DNA from: Patiria pectinifera
Lineage: Eukaryota > Echinodermata > Asteroidea > Valvatida > Asterinidae
Reading direction: 5' to 3'
DNA: 64,000 bases
NCBI GenBank assembly: GCA_029964075.1
Contig: CM057135.1
Span: 8,644,863-8,708,862, forward strand
Shown: piece after piece, positions 1-12,127 of the stretch
Numbering within the stretch: the stretch's first letter is position 1
How the letters are laid out: each line of letters opens with the position of its first letter
Translations under genes and position numbers: made by a program
The notes under the pieces: generated by a model
What the model saw: only the letters and a program-made list of their open reading frames with translations
Database searches by the model: none
What the model was told of the DNA's origin: nothing

Positions 1-279
1 GGAATTTCACATGATGAATGTAAATGCTAGTTCATTGCTGCAATTCACAGTGATTTTTTGGTGAAAAAGTTGAAAAGCATGGGAAAACATGTTTAAAGGA
101 ATGATCAGCCGATCAAGGATTGCAATTAAGTAGACGGAAACTGAACAACCACTTAATTTACATGTTTTGATGGGTTTTTTCAAATTTTTTTACTTGTTTG
201 AAATTTAGTCACACTGCAGGGGGGAAAAAAGTCCAGTCCGTTTATTCTTAAAGAGATGTACATATATATTTTTTTCCAG

Positions 280-3104
280 ATAGTGACTTGGAACGACAAG
301 TCGTTTGCAGGCAAGTAAGGAAGAAAAAGACTGACACTGGAAAGAATATTCCAATGCCACAAGCTCCAAGGGTGGTGCAATCGCCCTTGTATGGCTCCAA
401 GACTTCATCAAACTCCAGTAACCACAGTCCACGAGCCTCAACAACCTTTGGCCAATCTGCAGTCCTAACCCCCCGCAACCACCAGGCTTCAACAACGGTT
501 ACCTCTCACCAGGAATCGCCTTCCACATCAAGTGGCTGAAGAGGAGCTACCTCCGAAAGTAACTTAGTTATCAGAAAATATTAAAACATGTACAGCTTCA
601 ATAATGGGTACATCATTTAATGTACACTTAGCAAATTTGTCTCCTAAATCTAGCCATGATTGCTATTTTTGGCATTTTAAATCACAGTGCAGGGTGTCCT
701 GTGTACCATACCCATGATTGAAGCTGTGGACAGATATATTATCTATGAAGGAGGGACGCAACTATTTCGGCATTTCGATATGCTAAAAAGAAAGACATTT
801 AAATCACATCTATCGCCATCTGTTCATTTGTTTGATCTTTGCAATGATGTTTACAAGTATTGTTTCTGTGTAGAGTAGTTGCTGTTGTAGTTGTAATAAT
901 ATTGTGTGATTAATGTTGTTCTACAGGTAGCTTTCAAGTGAACGTTCTGCGCAGGCTTGACAAGTTGCAGGCATGCCAAGAGGAGCAGATGAGCCTGCTG
1001 CGAACGTTAATGGCCCAAAAACAGTCGACGCAGGAATCAGGGATACCCGATGGCGATGTTGAACCATTCGACCACCCAATGGACAACCAGGAAGAGTACC
1101 AGGCTATTGAGGCTAAACTGAAGGACGAACAGTTTAGAAAGAAAATGGTAAGTTCATTTTGATTTGGCAGGTTATCAGTTCTCCACAGCAGAACTTTGCA
1201 CGAGTAATGCTATTCTGAAAATGTGGTTACTGTCTTTGAGTGTTTTTCTCAGTTGGCATTTCATATGTTTGCTTCAACTGGTGGATAATATGTAGAAGTA
1301 TGATGCGAAACCAATAACTATGGCTGCTCACTGTAACAAAAGTGCGAAGAAAAATGGCAAAAACTGATAATGTATTTACCATGACGTTAGAATTACAACA
1401 CCCCATTAAATAGTAAGTATTATGTGAACATCAGTATCAACCAGCCATGATTATTGGTTTCACATCATACTTCTGCATATTATCCACCAGTTATTGTTAT
1501 TCTTGCCAGACAGATAAAAAAACATCGCTAAAATGCATCACAGTATTGTTGTTGGGCACCCAAGGCTACGCTACGTGACCTTGAAGGTTTTAAAACCCAA
1601 ATTACCCATCATGTACATCAAGCAGTCAACAGTGATGCAAGAGTTTGTTTTATAAAAGTATGCATGATGCATGTACACAATGACTGTTGCATATTCAGGC
1701 TCTGTACATGAGGTAGCTGAAATAAAGGGCTTGTGAAAGTGCATTTGTTTCATGGACTGTTGTAGACCAATAAAATTACAGTATCCTGGACAGGATGTAA
1801 CAACACATTTGTGTTTCATCTTTCAGATACGCTACTTGAGCCTATTGGGGGGACACGACGTCAACCAGTCTGTGCGTCGAGTTCTTCGCAAGATAGGGAC
1901 TAACCAACTCTGGTCGTCGTTCAGTCTTCTAGGCCGCAAAGGAAAGCTGAGTCTGAAGGATGGTTCTTTTTTCCTAGTGATAATGAGTAAGTATACGGCC
2001 CGGTAAAGATGGTGATTGGCAATGAGGTTTCCTGTTTATTTGGAATCTCTGTAACCTGCAATTTCACGGAATCTGATATGAAATATTATGGTTATGTTGG
2101 AAAGACTGAAAAATGTTAAACCTGCCTCTGAAGTTATATTTCTGCTTTTTACTGCAACTAAAATTAGATATTTGCAAGTGGTAGTCCAGTTATCATTTCA
2201 TTGTAATCTATGGTAATGCATCAGATATAAATGGAGCAGAAAATACACCTACTGTCAAATGCTGAGTTAATTACCCATTGGACCCTTTATTTTTTTTTTT
2301 TACCCCAGAGACATGCATGAGGAATCACCCAAACTCTAAGGAGGTCGAGATTGAGAAAGCGCTCGGAGAATATCTGAAAAGAACTCCAAACCTTCCAGGC
2401 GGAAAGAATTACAAAGTACATGTAAGTTGATGTCTGCAAACTTGAGGTTTTTTTCAATGAGCTTTCTTTTAAGTTTTCCTTTGTTATTCCATTTCTTTGT
2501 ATATGGATGTGCTGTATGAAGAAGAATGAGTTACAAACTTACATGAAAACGGTGTTTGTACATGTGGTTTGACATGTTACAAAGAATTATCAACTCGCTA
2601 ATGCTTTTCAATTTAATAAGTTAGTAGGGATTATGGTTCTGAGTGGAAATTATCTTTTGGTATACATTTGTGGCATGTTACAAATTCCAATTTGATGCTT
2701 AAAGAATTTCCGACCTGTTTTTAATGACATATGAGCTTCCAATGTTTTGTTTCCGCTGGGAACCTTTGTAAACAAGCATCAGTTTCTGCTAACCTTACCT
2801 AAGCAAAATTCACTTCGCAATCAACATTTAAAAAAAATTACATGATCAACAATTGGACAGTGTGTTTTAAGCCTAAGTGAACATGTAAGAAACAAGTAAT
2901 TAGTGCAGTTTGGCTGTAAATTCAGTGTTTTTATCTTGTTCCGTGGAGTGATTTGTAGAAGGAACCCTCGAACCTTTTTGTTTTGAAATTGTTTTACTTT
3001 TTGTATTTGTTGATTCGTTTGCACAGCAGAAACCTGGAAATGATGTAGCAGGTCCATCTGAGGATCCTTCTGAGAAAAAGGACGGAGATCAGGATGATCA
3101 GTAG
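280..3104 (+). CDS. DUF4806-type protein, 3' exons (partial gene)
   Basis: Five coding exons can be joined in consistent phase: 280-531, 927-1147, 1827-1986, 2309-2421 and 3027-3104 (stop TAG). Each acceptor is a pyrimidine tract plus CAG/AG; three donors are GTAAGT, and the first (GTGGCT at 532) is weak. The first exon is Ser/Thr-rich and starts in mid-codon, so the true 5' end lies left of the window. Exons 2-4 carry the recognisable part: VLRRLDKLQACQEEQ, then LGGHDVNQSVRRVLRKIGTN with WSSFSLLGRKGK, then a basic helical tail ending in YLKRTPNLPGGK. This pattern (coiled start, GG....VRR.L..I..N.L...FS..G..GK) is how I remember the DUF4806 family, whose biochemical role is unknown. The C terminus is acidic (EDPSEKKDGDQDDQ). 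No frame breaks were seen, so it looks functional. Family name from memory of the motif, not from a search. Confidence 0.72.
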
Positions 3105-3990
3105 CCACACTACAACAACAACAAGGATGACCAACGGGTATTAAACAACATGTTCAAATGGAATATACATCATATGCAAACATAAAATACAAAAGCATGT
3201 TATAATTTAAACAAAAATACCTTACTGGACTGTTAACGGACAGCATTCTGTACAATCTAAAGCATTCTGTACAATCATGGCACCTGGTGTGCAGACTTTT
3301 TTTTAAGAAAAGTGCTATTTGTGTATAAATTTCCAATGCTGGTCGGCCGACCGTCAATCCATTTTTTTTTTTATACTGCCCCAATTTACCATATAGTTAA
3401 GCTGAATTTAGTTTGCAATTGATAACACACCTATGAGCGGATACCAGTGAGCTAGACTGGTTTCTTGATCTTACATTTCCCAGACGTCAATTTTTTTAAA
3501 AGATTTTTCAAGCATTCCAGTTGTTGTTCTATTTAATACCAGTCAAGCACATTCATTCCTGCTCATGGATACCTTTTCGGTATCATTTTAAAAACTTTTT
3601 CCAATTTTCATTTTGCTATTTTCAAGTGTATTTAGGTACAATTTGTATTAAAATATATATTCTTTTCATGAGATAAAAGTGTGATGACATTTCAGGCAGA
3701 AAAACTTGAATGTTACAGCTCTGTTTTCAAACAAAGAAATGCTCAAACTTGGGATACTGTATTTTATTAATTTTTGTTTTCCACATTAAGCCATTGAGCG
3801 AACTTTTCTCGCAGATGTGTTCAATGAGAGCATTTCTGAGTTCAATGGTTCTTGTATTACATGTACATCACATTAACATCTTAAAAAGTAATAATTTTCT
3901 GAATTACTGCTTTGTAATATCTACAGGTACGTCCTATAACTCCATGAAACCTCAAGTTGAGAACCAAGAATAAAGCTGATGGACCACAGT
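3105..3990 (+). promoter_or_regulatory. 3' UTR and poly(A) signal of the DUF4806-type gene
   Basis: After the TAG stop at 3102-3104 no coding frame continues. A canonical AATAAA lies at 3969-3974, followed by a GT-rich stretch (TGTGTGCTTT, about 4011), which is the usual layout of a cleavage and polyadenylation site. A CAG acceptor-like site just before 3928 suggests that the UTR may contain an intron. The UTR extent is inferred. Confidence 0.5.
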
Positions 3991-4289
3991 ATCATCTAAT
4001 GTCCTCGTCTTGTGTGCTTTATTTCGCTTATTTTAAGTATCGAAATTACGTTTCAGAATAGTTTTGGAAATTGTGGAAGGCGGATTTGGTTTTTTTGGGA
4101 TAGATTTCTTTGGATAGAGTGTAGTTGTAAAAATGAAAAATTTAAATGCTGCAAAAACAAATCCACTATAACTCCTGCACACTCACTGAAAAAAAATATA
4201 TCAGTCCATGATAAAGGCTTTTTGTGCTACCAAGAGGAACAATAATTAATTTAAAACGTGATTAAAGAAAGTTTATTCTGAGGTTTTGG

Positions 4290-4945
4290 TAATAAAAAAA
4301 AAAAAACGTTAATAGAACGTTCATGGCACGTCGGTTGTTTGAACGTCGAAAACGTTTTATGTAGGTCCTTCTACGTTTTTATTGACTAGTAGTAAGTTTT
4401 CAATAGGTTTTGTACGTTCCAGAAACGTTCTTACAACGTTTATGGCACGTCGGCGGGTTGTTTGAACGTCCAAAACGTTTTATGTAGGTCCTCGTTACGT
4501 CTTTTATAACTCGTAGTACCTATTTAATACGTTTTGTACGTTCCACAAACGTTCTTAGAACGTATATGTCACGTCGGTTGGTTGTTTGAACGTCCAAAAC
4601 GTTTTATGTAGGTCCTCGTACGTCTTTAATAACTAGTAGTACGTTTTTAATACGTTTTGTACGTTCCACAAACGTTCTTAGAACGTATATGTCACGTCAG
4701 TTGGCTGTCTGAACGTACAAAACGTTTTATGTAGGCAATTTTGACGTCTTTAGTAACTAGTTTCAAGTTTTAAATACGTTTTGTACGTTCAAAAACGTTC
4801 TAAGAACGTCTTAAAAAAACGTTTTTAAAACGTCCAAAAGTGTCCACAAATGGCCGTTTTTAAAACGTTTATTCAAAACGTTCTCAAAACGAAAGAGGCA
4901 CGTTCAAAAAACGTTCAGAAAACGTAAAATTGTTTGCTGGGAAAA
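4290..4945. repeat. AACGTT-rich tandem repeat, about 120-bp period
   Basis: Blocks reading ATGGCACGTCGG / ATGTCACGTCGG, then GAACGTCCAAAACGTTTTATG, then TTTTGTACGTTCC recur near 4321, 4441, 4562 and 4685, giving about four 120-bp units, then decay into AACGTT-rich sequence to 4945. The right edge reads TGTTTGCTGGG. ACGT tetramers are very dense and mostly self-complementary, so the array can fold. I saw no matching terminal inverted repeat on the left, so mobility is not shown. Confidence 0.75.
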
Positions 4946-7900
4946 ACACTTGATATTCTTACTTTAACTAATTATAATAATGAAAAGAATAAGGTTTAAC
5001 TTACAGTTTCCAACTGGTAAGTACACACTACGATGGTGCTGATGAGAAACACCCAAGGCATGAGCAAACTCAGCTCGAATGTACATTTGTTTCCACATTC
5101 AAAGCTAGGGTGTGTCTGCCCTGCAGGTCATGCCTATACACCCATACATTCACTTACACACACTAAATCATTCAACCATGCCCAAGAATTAGCATATATC
5201 TTATTTGCATATATATACCTTTGCATTACTCTATGCTAAAGAAACCTTCTGGACTTTTCCATTTAAAAAAAGGGGGGAAAGTAAAAGTAAATTGCAAAGG
5301 AAAACTGCATTTGCAGAAATAAAAACACCTCTTGACACCAAGTTACAAGCAAATCAAGTTACAACGTATAGTTCTTGAGATATTCATATAGACCACAGAA
5401 ACAATGTCCCTTTAGTTAACATGACATGAAATCACATTACATGCAATGACGCCTCGATAATGTAACACTATTTTTCATCACATCCCGGTAAACGTACATA
5501 TATGTACATGTACATGTATTAGGTTACAACCCAATGCGACATATAAAATTGGTTTAATATGACGTCCCATAACTTGTGATGACGGTATGATGACGGCAAT
5601 TAACTTTTATCAGTAGCACATCCAAATATAAGTACATAGAAAGTCACAGCTAAATATGACCTATAGTTGTGTAGTTATAAGCTTTAGAAACATGCCCGTT
5701 TCATGTCATTACGTGAACATCCCTCTAAAACCCAACCCGAGTGAACACACGGGCTACTCGGGTTGGTACGCACCGAATTTACAAATCCTGTGGTTAACCA
5801 CCACCGGGAGATTAAGACTGTTATCAGTGTAATCACAGTGGGGGTTCCACTGGGGGCTTGTAAACGATCTTGACTGAGAAACTTAATGCAAAGTGTTTCT
5901 CTGTAAAAATGCATTTATTGAATAAGAAGAAGTATCATATCATAAAAGTCGTCAAATGTTATTTTACTTGTGTTGTTGAACCATGAAAATCGACAGAGTG
6001 GAAGCCGAGAACGATATTTTTTTGTCGCGGCGTTGTTTGAAAACTGAGCGACAAAATCGTGTGTATGTACTGTACGTACTGTGCAGGCGTGGGTGCGCGC
6101 ATTGATATATACATGTGCATGCAATATATTTATTACGAATAGTTCAGGAATTATTTGGGAATTAGCTAGGTGTTGTTCTCTTTATAATTGAAGTAATACA
6201 ACTCAGACGTGTGTACACCGAATCGGAAGGATAAATTTCGTGGAGATGTCGTGCCCTTTTTCTTTACTGATCAAGGCGGCGGATAGACATCGCAGTGCGA
6301 CGTGACTCGAATGCACCGGACCACGTGTACATTTCCGGACCCAGGGTTAGTACAGCTACCGTGGTTTGGCCAGATCGACCATGAGCGCACACGGACAACA
6401 CACGCCGTTGCACGGAGCTTCCGTGCAGTATGGATTGTTGCTAGTTGCTAATGGCAATTCGCTAAAAATTCTTTGCCCATGCGACCTTTATATTTTGGTT
6501 TTCTAAATCTGTGATAAACACTCATATATACCTTAGTGCTTCACGATTCGTCCACTCAAAATGATTTTTGACGGTCTGAAAATGCCTTCCTCCATGGTTT
6601 TACCCGCGTAGGTTCGCTGAAATTAATTTGCCTTTGACTGACTTGCAAAAGTATTTTCGCACCAGCAGTGGAATTGTCAATTAGAAAATTCACTCAAAAA
6701 TATCGTGATTGCCAAATAAACTTCCAAACCGATGCAGGCCTTATTGTGTCATTAATTTAACCAGTAACGACTTTATTCATGTTTTCAACACCCTCGCCTT
6801 CGTGGCCAAGAAATGCTGCTTTGTGATATCATTCCACGACGACAACGTTGCAAAAAGGGATGATCCAAGCTTGGCATTAGGCACTTCGATGACGTCACGA
6901 AAATCGTCCAACATCGCCACACACACACGTCCCCACACAAAGTGCGTCGAAAAAAAAAATTGTGAGGAAATTCATTAAATCATAACTCCAAAACGAAAAA
7001 TGCTATTACACTGAAATTTGACGACAGTCCTAATGAATATCTCATGTCAATATCATCGAAAAATGAATCCAAACAGATGAACAGTGTTTGAGTTACGACT
7101 TAAACTTCGAAACGGTCCCTCTCAGTCGCCTGCCGCTGCGTGGGCAAAATCTGCTCGATCGGCCGTGGCCGGCCTTTTGTGCACTGCGCTCGGGAACAAT
7201 CGGAAGGTGCTTCGGTGTTTCGGGTCCAATCCTGGCGCTGTTTCAAACGATACCGGCCCCTGTTCGGTTTTTTTCGGATGACCGAGAGTCACTGATTGTT
7301 AAGCTGCGTCCTGCTTGAAAATCGGCCCAGCGGTTGGAAAATGACGCTCCGAAGAAAATTTCGCGGTCAAATTTCACCTTGAATATGATCATCGTTTGAC
7401 AGCCATCTTGGTAAGTAGTAAATTCATATATTTTTCCTTTCAGGAACGAAATTTTGAGGATATTGGTTGAGAAATAGCTTCAGGAAATACACTTTTGTTC
7501 AACGACTTTTTAACCGATAATCCGCAAACTAAACGCGTGCTTGGTTCAGACTGGTGCTGTGTAACTTGCTACACGCAGATACTGTTGGGAGCGCTTTGGT
7601 ACCAGACTATAATCGCCATGTTCGCACAAAGATAGCCCGTTTTACTTTTTTATTCACACAATTTTGTCGCGTAAATCATCAGAATAATTTCACTTTGCCT
7701 TTCATGACTGATTTTCATGGCCTAAAGATGCCTTGAATATATTTCATGCTCCTAAAAGATGAGAATTTACCTCTGAAAATGACAACGGAAAAACATGAAT
7801 CTATTTCGTGAAAATTACACTCGTAAGTTTTTATGTGCTCTTTGGTCCTAAAATGGCGTGTAAGTGGATAATTATAATAAAACGATTTAATTCATTAATG

Positions 7901-8420
7901 GACCAAAAATTTACAGTCGATATTAATCCATATGGTAACTTTTTAGACTATATTTTTCGAAAAAGATTCATTCAAACTGAAGTTAAAGTGTTAAACAGAC
8001 TGGCTATTTTTAAATTTTGTTCGTGGTTGCAGAAAGGAAAGTTCAACAAAACCAACCCCTGATTCCAAGATCATGTTTTTATAATTGACATGTCATTTGT
8101 TCTCGGATCTTATTGAATTTGTTTCAAGTCCCAGTGGAGGGCTCCAGGCATATGATATGAGCAATTTTCATGCTTAGAATTAAATCAAAACATTTCTGAT
8201 TTTAAGGTTTAGGGGGGCTATTTGTTAATTTTTTTTAACTTGTTTGACAATGTTTGAACTTAAAATTACAGTAAAATGAAATGGAATTGGTGTATGATTA
8301 GGTTTTTATCACAGGTGACATTTGTTTAGTTCTCATATCTCATTGTATTGGGCTCACGCCCGCAGCGGAAGCTATGTGCAATTTTTTTTCAAAATATTTT
8401 GTTTCTATTTTTGTTCCTCA
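4946..8420. other. Intergenic, no supportable gene
   Basis: All open frames here are short, lack splice context and look random. Seen only: TACATGTA-type alternating stretches near 5500 and 6110, a small hairpin near 5733-5765 (AACCCGAG ... CTCGGGTT), and a locally GC-richer patch at 7120-7330. The second gene's upstream exons or promoter may lie here, but nothing marks them. Confidence 0.5.
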
Positions 8421-8430
8421 GCATTCAAAC

Positions 8431-10687
8431 ATGGAACCTGTGCCAACATCTCCAGGATCTGCTACCTCTCCTCTTCAGGTAGATGTTGCGGAAATCCAGA
8501 CTCCACCGGCAAATCTTCAGCCTCCCACACAACCTACAGCTATTTCTTTCCTCTGTCGTACCCCGATCACTGTAAAGAGTGTTTCAGTTTTCTATGTTTC
8601 TTCTATTTTATAAGTTTGCTTAATTAATTATTACATCACTCTAACTATTCAGGAACACATTGTGGAGATTCACAAGAGGAAAGTTCACCTCTGCCAACTG
8701 GTGACGATGATTCAGCTCAATCACCGCCTTCGCCATCGCCGTGTACAACTTCTTCCTCATCAGTTGTTTCTCAGAGTGAACAACATACAGGTAAATTTAA
8801 TTGTACATGCGGATGTTGTATAAATAGTAACACACACATGTACCTTGACACTTCAATTGACCGATGTAAAAAAAAAAATCAATCTTGTATTAAAGAAAAC
8901 TTAACTTCATTTATTCTCAGAAAAAAATATGAACATCTTTATCCAATTTGTATCTTTGCAGCTTTCCAGGTTATGACAAGTACAACTGCTCAGATCCCCA
9001 TGGCAACAGATGTTGTGGCAGATGAGCCATCTACTTCATCCTGCTCATCCAAGACCACAGAGGATGGTATGTACATGTATTGCCCTAAGTTGAACATTTT
9101 TCTAACATTAATACACAACTTCAAGCAATTGTTCATGTGCTTGATTTATCTGTAGGCTTGTCACATGTGAGATATGTTGCTTGCGAATGCGAGAAGCAAT
9201 ACATGTAGTTTGTCATTTAATCAACTGCAATCATAGAAATTCCTCTGAAGACCATCTTTTTTTATAACGTTAAGCTTGCTGATACAACAGCCGTCTTGGA
9301 GACTTTCAAAGAAAGAATGAAGGAGATTGCTAGTGAACTTGCAAGTTGCAGTACGGAAGAATCTACAGAACTATATAACAAACTCGTTGTATCAATAAAA
9401 TCCACCATGACCGATCAGGGGCCAACTATGCCACAGTTTAGTGAAAAACTCCAATTCCTGAGAGAAGAACTTCTGCCAACCGTCATCGATAAATGGGCTG
9501 AACTCCCCAGTGAAGTCAAGAAGCCAGTAATGGAATTCGGCACATTCTACTGTAAGATGCACCCCCTGATCAACTTTGCAGAAGAAGTTAATAAAACACT
9601 TAAGTCCTTCGAGGATATCGCAACAACCGGGAAGAATGCTCACACAATAACAACTAGTGAAGCAGGAGTTACCCGGCTTGTCCGTACTGCTAGCAAAGCT
9701 TTCCACCATTGCGGCTCATATAAGTCTGGTGTTGAGGAGGCCTTTTCTGTCTTCGTCCAGAGAGAATATGGGGAGAGCAATCAAATCGTGCAGTATGTTG
9801 GCAACAGAGCCAATATACTATTTGAAGGGGCGGCTTCCACATATTTTCATCTGAAGCACATCGTCACTTTTGTGCGACTCCTACCCGATGCAAATCAGTT
9901 GCTGCTGGCAGTCTGCGAAGATGCTGAAGGAAAGATGAACATTGCAGAACTAAAAGCCTTGGGTCTAGTGCACAAAATAATCACAGAGCCCCTCTGGCAA
10001 GCTGTCAAATGCGCTGACAACATCCTGTCGTTAAACGACACACTGCATCAACTTCAGGTGAGACTTACTGTTTGGAAAGACGATTCATCCGGCTTGATAA
10101 ATGGAGATGATGCATTCGAAGGTGCACAATGCAAGGATCATTTTCCAGGGGGAAAGTACTGGAAGCCTGGTACCGTAGTAGAGAGCATGTTTGAAAATGT
10201 TCCAGCAACGAATCTGATTGGAGAGCGAGACTTTGCACTCCTTGACATGCTTGTGAGACAAAAGCCATCCGCACGCACCATCACTCTAGAGGCCATAGTC
10301 ATGTGGACCAACAACAAAACCGTCGAATGGCTGGACGGGTTGGACTCTGCAACCAAAAACAAGTATATGGATTTGGCACGAAGTCATGCTCCAGCAGTAC
10401 TTGAAAAATACCAGGAAAGGATGAAGGAAATAAAAAAACAAAGATGGGAAAATCTGCAAGAGAAGCAGCGAGCACGCGAGGCAAAAGAAAGAAAAGCCAT
10501 CTCTGAAAGAGTGAAACAAACAGATGATGTGTTGGAGCAAGGTGGGCTTTGGCGCACAGAGAACAAAATCAATGAAGAATTCAGCAAAATGGAAGAGACA
10601 ATGAGCAATGAGGAGATCCGAAGAGAGCTCCACAAGCAGCTCTTGTTCCATCAAAAAATAATAAAGTCAGTAGTACCACACAGATAA
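8431..10687 (+). CDS. Transposon-like protein with GERDF and NNKT motifs (multi-exon)
   Basis: The main exon 9291-10687 is open for 465 codons and is preceded by an acceptor (ACAACAG). Upstream exons 8653-8790 and about 8962-9065 join to it in phase and encode a low-complexity Ser/Pro/Thr N terminus. A further segment from ATG 8431 to 8571 is also open but does not join in phase to 8653, so the start is uncertain. The large exon is mostly helical, with TRLVRTASKAF, NRANILFEGAASTYFHLKHI, FPGGKYWKPG, then GERDFALLD (about 309) and MWTNNKTVEWL, and finally a charged coiled coil with LEQGGLWRTENKI. I recognise it as a family met repeatedly in marine invertebrate genomes. The GERDF block recalls the SER.F motif near the C terminus of hAT transposases, but a transposase role is my inference. 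I see no DDE triad. Confidence 0.6.
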
Positions 10688-11292
10688 CTCCCCCAGTTAA
10701 GCTCCACAGTTGCAGGCAAACGAAAACAGTTCACAAAAGAAGAAATGAAAGACCACCTCATCACTGTTGTAAAACACAATGAGCTAACTTCATCAGATCC
10801 TGCAGAACTTGCCACAGCAGCAAACCAAAATGTTCCCACAGCTGCAGTAACATACACAAATACACCAACACGTAATGAGTTGTTTGAGGCAAAGAAGAAG
10901 GAGATCAGGAAAAAGCAGTAAAAAAGAGAGCAGTAAAAAATTCGAAGGCCTACCTAATTTCTCTAGTTGATGATCCACACAAGTTAATGAACAAACATGT
11001 TGAGAGCAGTAAAAAATTCGAAGGCCTACCTAATTTCTCTAGTTGATGATCCACACAAGTTAATGAACAAACATGTTGAACACCAGTGTGTCAGCCCTTT
11101 TGGAACCACACAGTGGTATAAAGGCGTAATTGTAGACGTTGGTGAGGTAGATGGTATTAACACCATTTACACTATCCGCTATGATGAAGGAGCACTTGAA
11201 CCTGAAGAAGAATTTTTTTTTTATATTTTCCACTGTTGAAGGATTTGAAGAAAAATGACCTCATAATTACTGATAAGTTGGATTTTTCTTAG
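10688..11292 (+). pseudogene. Broken C-terminal tail of the upstream GERDF/NNKT gene
   Basis: The same reading frame continues past the TAA at 10685-10687 for about 77 sense codons (a segment containing GKRKQFTKEEMKDHL) to a second TAA at 10918-10920. Homology-like sequence then resumes in other frames: a Tudor/Agenet-like piece with TQWYKGVIVDV and YTIRYDEG (to about 11210), and, after a run of ten T (11213-11222), LLKDLKKNDLIITDK in yet another frame ending at TAG 11290-11292. From memory, relatives end in exactly such a WYxG...YDGE...LL.D...GDL module, so this is a decayed tail and not random sequence. Lesions: in-frame stop, 76-bp tandem duplication, T-run frameshift. Confidence 0.5.
10926..11077 (+). 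repeat. 76-bp perfect tandem duplication inside the broken tail
   Basis: Positions 10926-11001 and 11002-11077 are identical copies beginning GAGAGCAGTAAAAAATTCG. Because 76 is not a multiple of three, the duplication shifts the coding frame. The identity implies that it is recent, or an assembly or sequencing duplication. Confidence 0.9.
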
Positions 11293-11654
11293 GTGTTGCG
11301 AATAGGTTATTGCAAACATGTAAATTGGAACCTGTTTCTGAAGAAAACATCTTGGAAATTCCAAGAAGTCCAAACACAATTTCCATACATTTTTAAACCA
11401 ATGTAATAAGTCAACAATTACATGTGGATTCAAAAGCTATAAAGTTTGGTTAAAATTCACTGTAACCTAAGTTCAAAGACTCAGAGGACTAAGTTACATG
11501 TATTTTCTTTTTAAATAAATATTATTTTGTTGGGAGTATTGAGAGAAGGTCTTTTATAATTTCGGCTGAATGTTAATTAATTAATAATTACAATATCTTT
11601 TTCCAAACAGAGAGATATCTGTATAAGTAATATTTGTCGATACATGTGTGCCAA
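11293..11654. other. AT-rich spacer, no feature seen
   Basis: No open frame with splice support, no repeat unit and no poly(A) signal that can be tied with confidence to the gene on its left. Confidence 0.4.
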
Positions 11655-11662
11655 GCCTGATT

Positions 11663-12119
11663 GGGGCCGTATCATTAGTCCGACGCCTCATAGGTCCGAC
11701 GCCTCATAAGTCCGAAATTTCGGACTTATGAGGCGTCGGACTTATGAGGCTTAAGATTTATTTATTCCGCCTCATAGATCAGACGCCTCATAAGTCCGAC
11801 GCCTCATAAGTCCGACAACGGAAAAACGAGGCGTTTAATTTGTCGGACTTACGAGGCGTCGGAGCTACGAGGCGTCGGAGCTACGAGGCGTCGGAGCTAC
11901 GAGGCGTCGGAGCTACGAGGCGTCGGAGCTACGAGGCGTCGGAGCTACGAGGCGTCGGAGCTACGAGGCGTCGGAGCTACGAGGCGTCGGAGCTACGAGG
12001 CGTCGGAGCTACGAGGCGTCGGAGCTACGAGGCGTCGGAGCTACGAGGCGTCGGAGCTACGAGGCGTCGGACTTATGAGGCGTCGGACCTATGAGGCGTC
12101 GGACTTATGAGCGGACCCC
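11663..12119. mobile_element. Non-autonomous DNA transposon (MITE) with 8-bp TSD
   Basis: Perfect 8-bp direct repeats GCCTGATT flank it (11655-11662 and 12120-12127). The ends are inverted repeats of roughly 55 bp: the left begins GGGGCCG...AGTCCGACGCCTCATAG, and the right is its complement ending ...GGACCCC. The left arm contains its own small palindrome (AAGTCCGAAATTTCGGACTT at 11707). An 8-bp duplication is typical of hAT, P and Merlin-type transposons; no transposase is encoded in the 457 bp. The interior is largely the 16-bp array listed separately. Confidence 0.8.
11851..12110 (+). repeat. 16-bp tandem array (GAGGCGTCGGAGCTAC)n
   Basis: About 16 nearly perfect copies of the 16-mer, with a terminal variant (GGACTTATGAGGCGTC) that is the same unit found inverted in the left arm. 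The array therefore grew from the element's own terminal repeat. The open frame across it is only the consequence of a stop-free 48-bp superperiod. Confidence 0.9.
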
Positions 12120-12127
12120 GCCTGATT

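Noticed and set aside
687-878. 63-aa frame between the first two DUF4806 gene exons
   Set aside because: No acceptor/donor pair in a phase that fits; adjacent exons join in phase without it.
7084-7318. Two overlapping 65-76 aa frames in a GC-richer patch
   Set aside because: Overlapping frames of equal quality, no motif, no splice sites; base composition alone explains the open frames.
11840-12094. 84-aa Arg/Ser-rich frame
   Set aside because: Translation of the 16-bp satellite (48-bp superperiod without stops).
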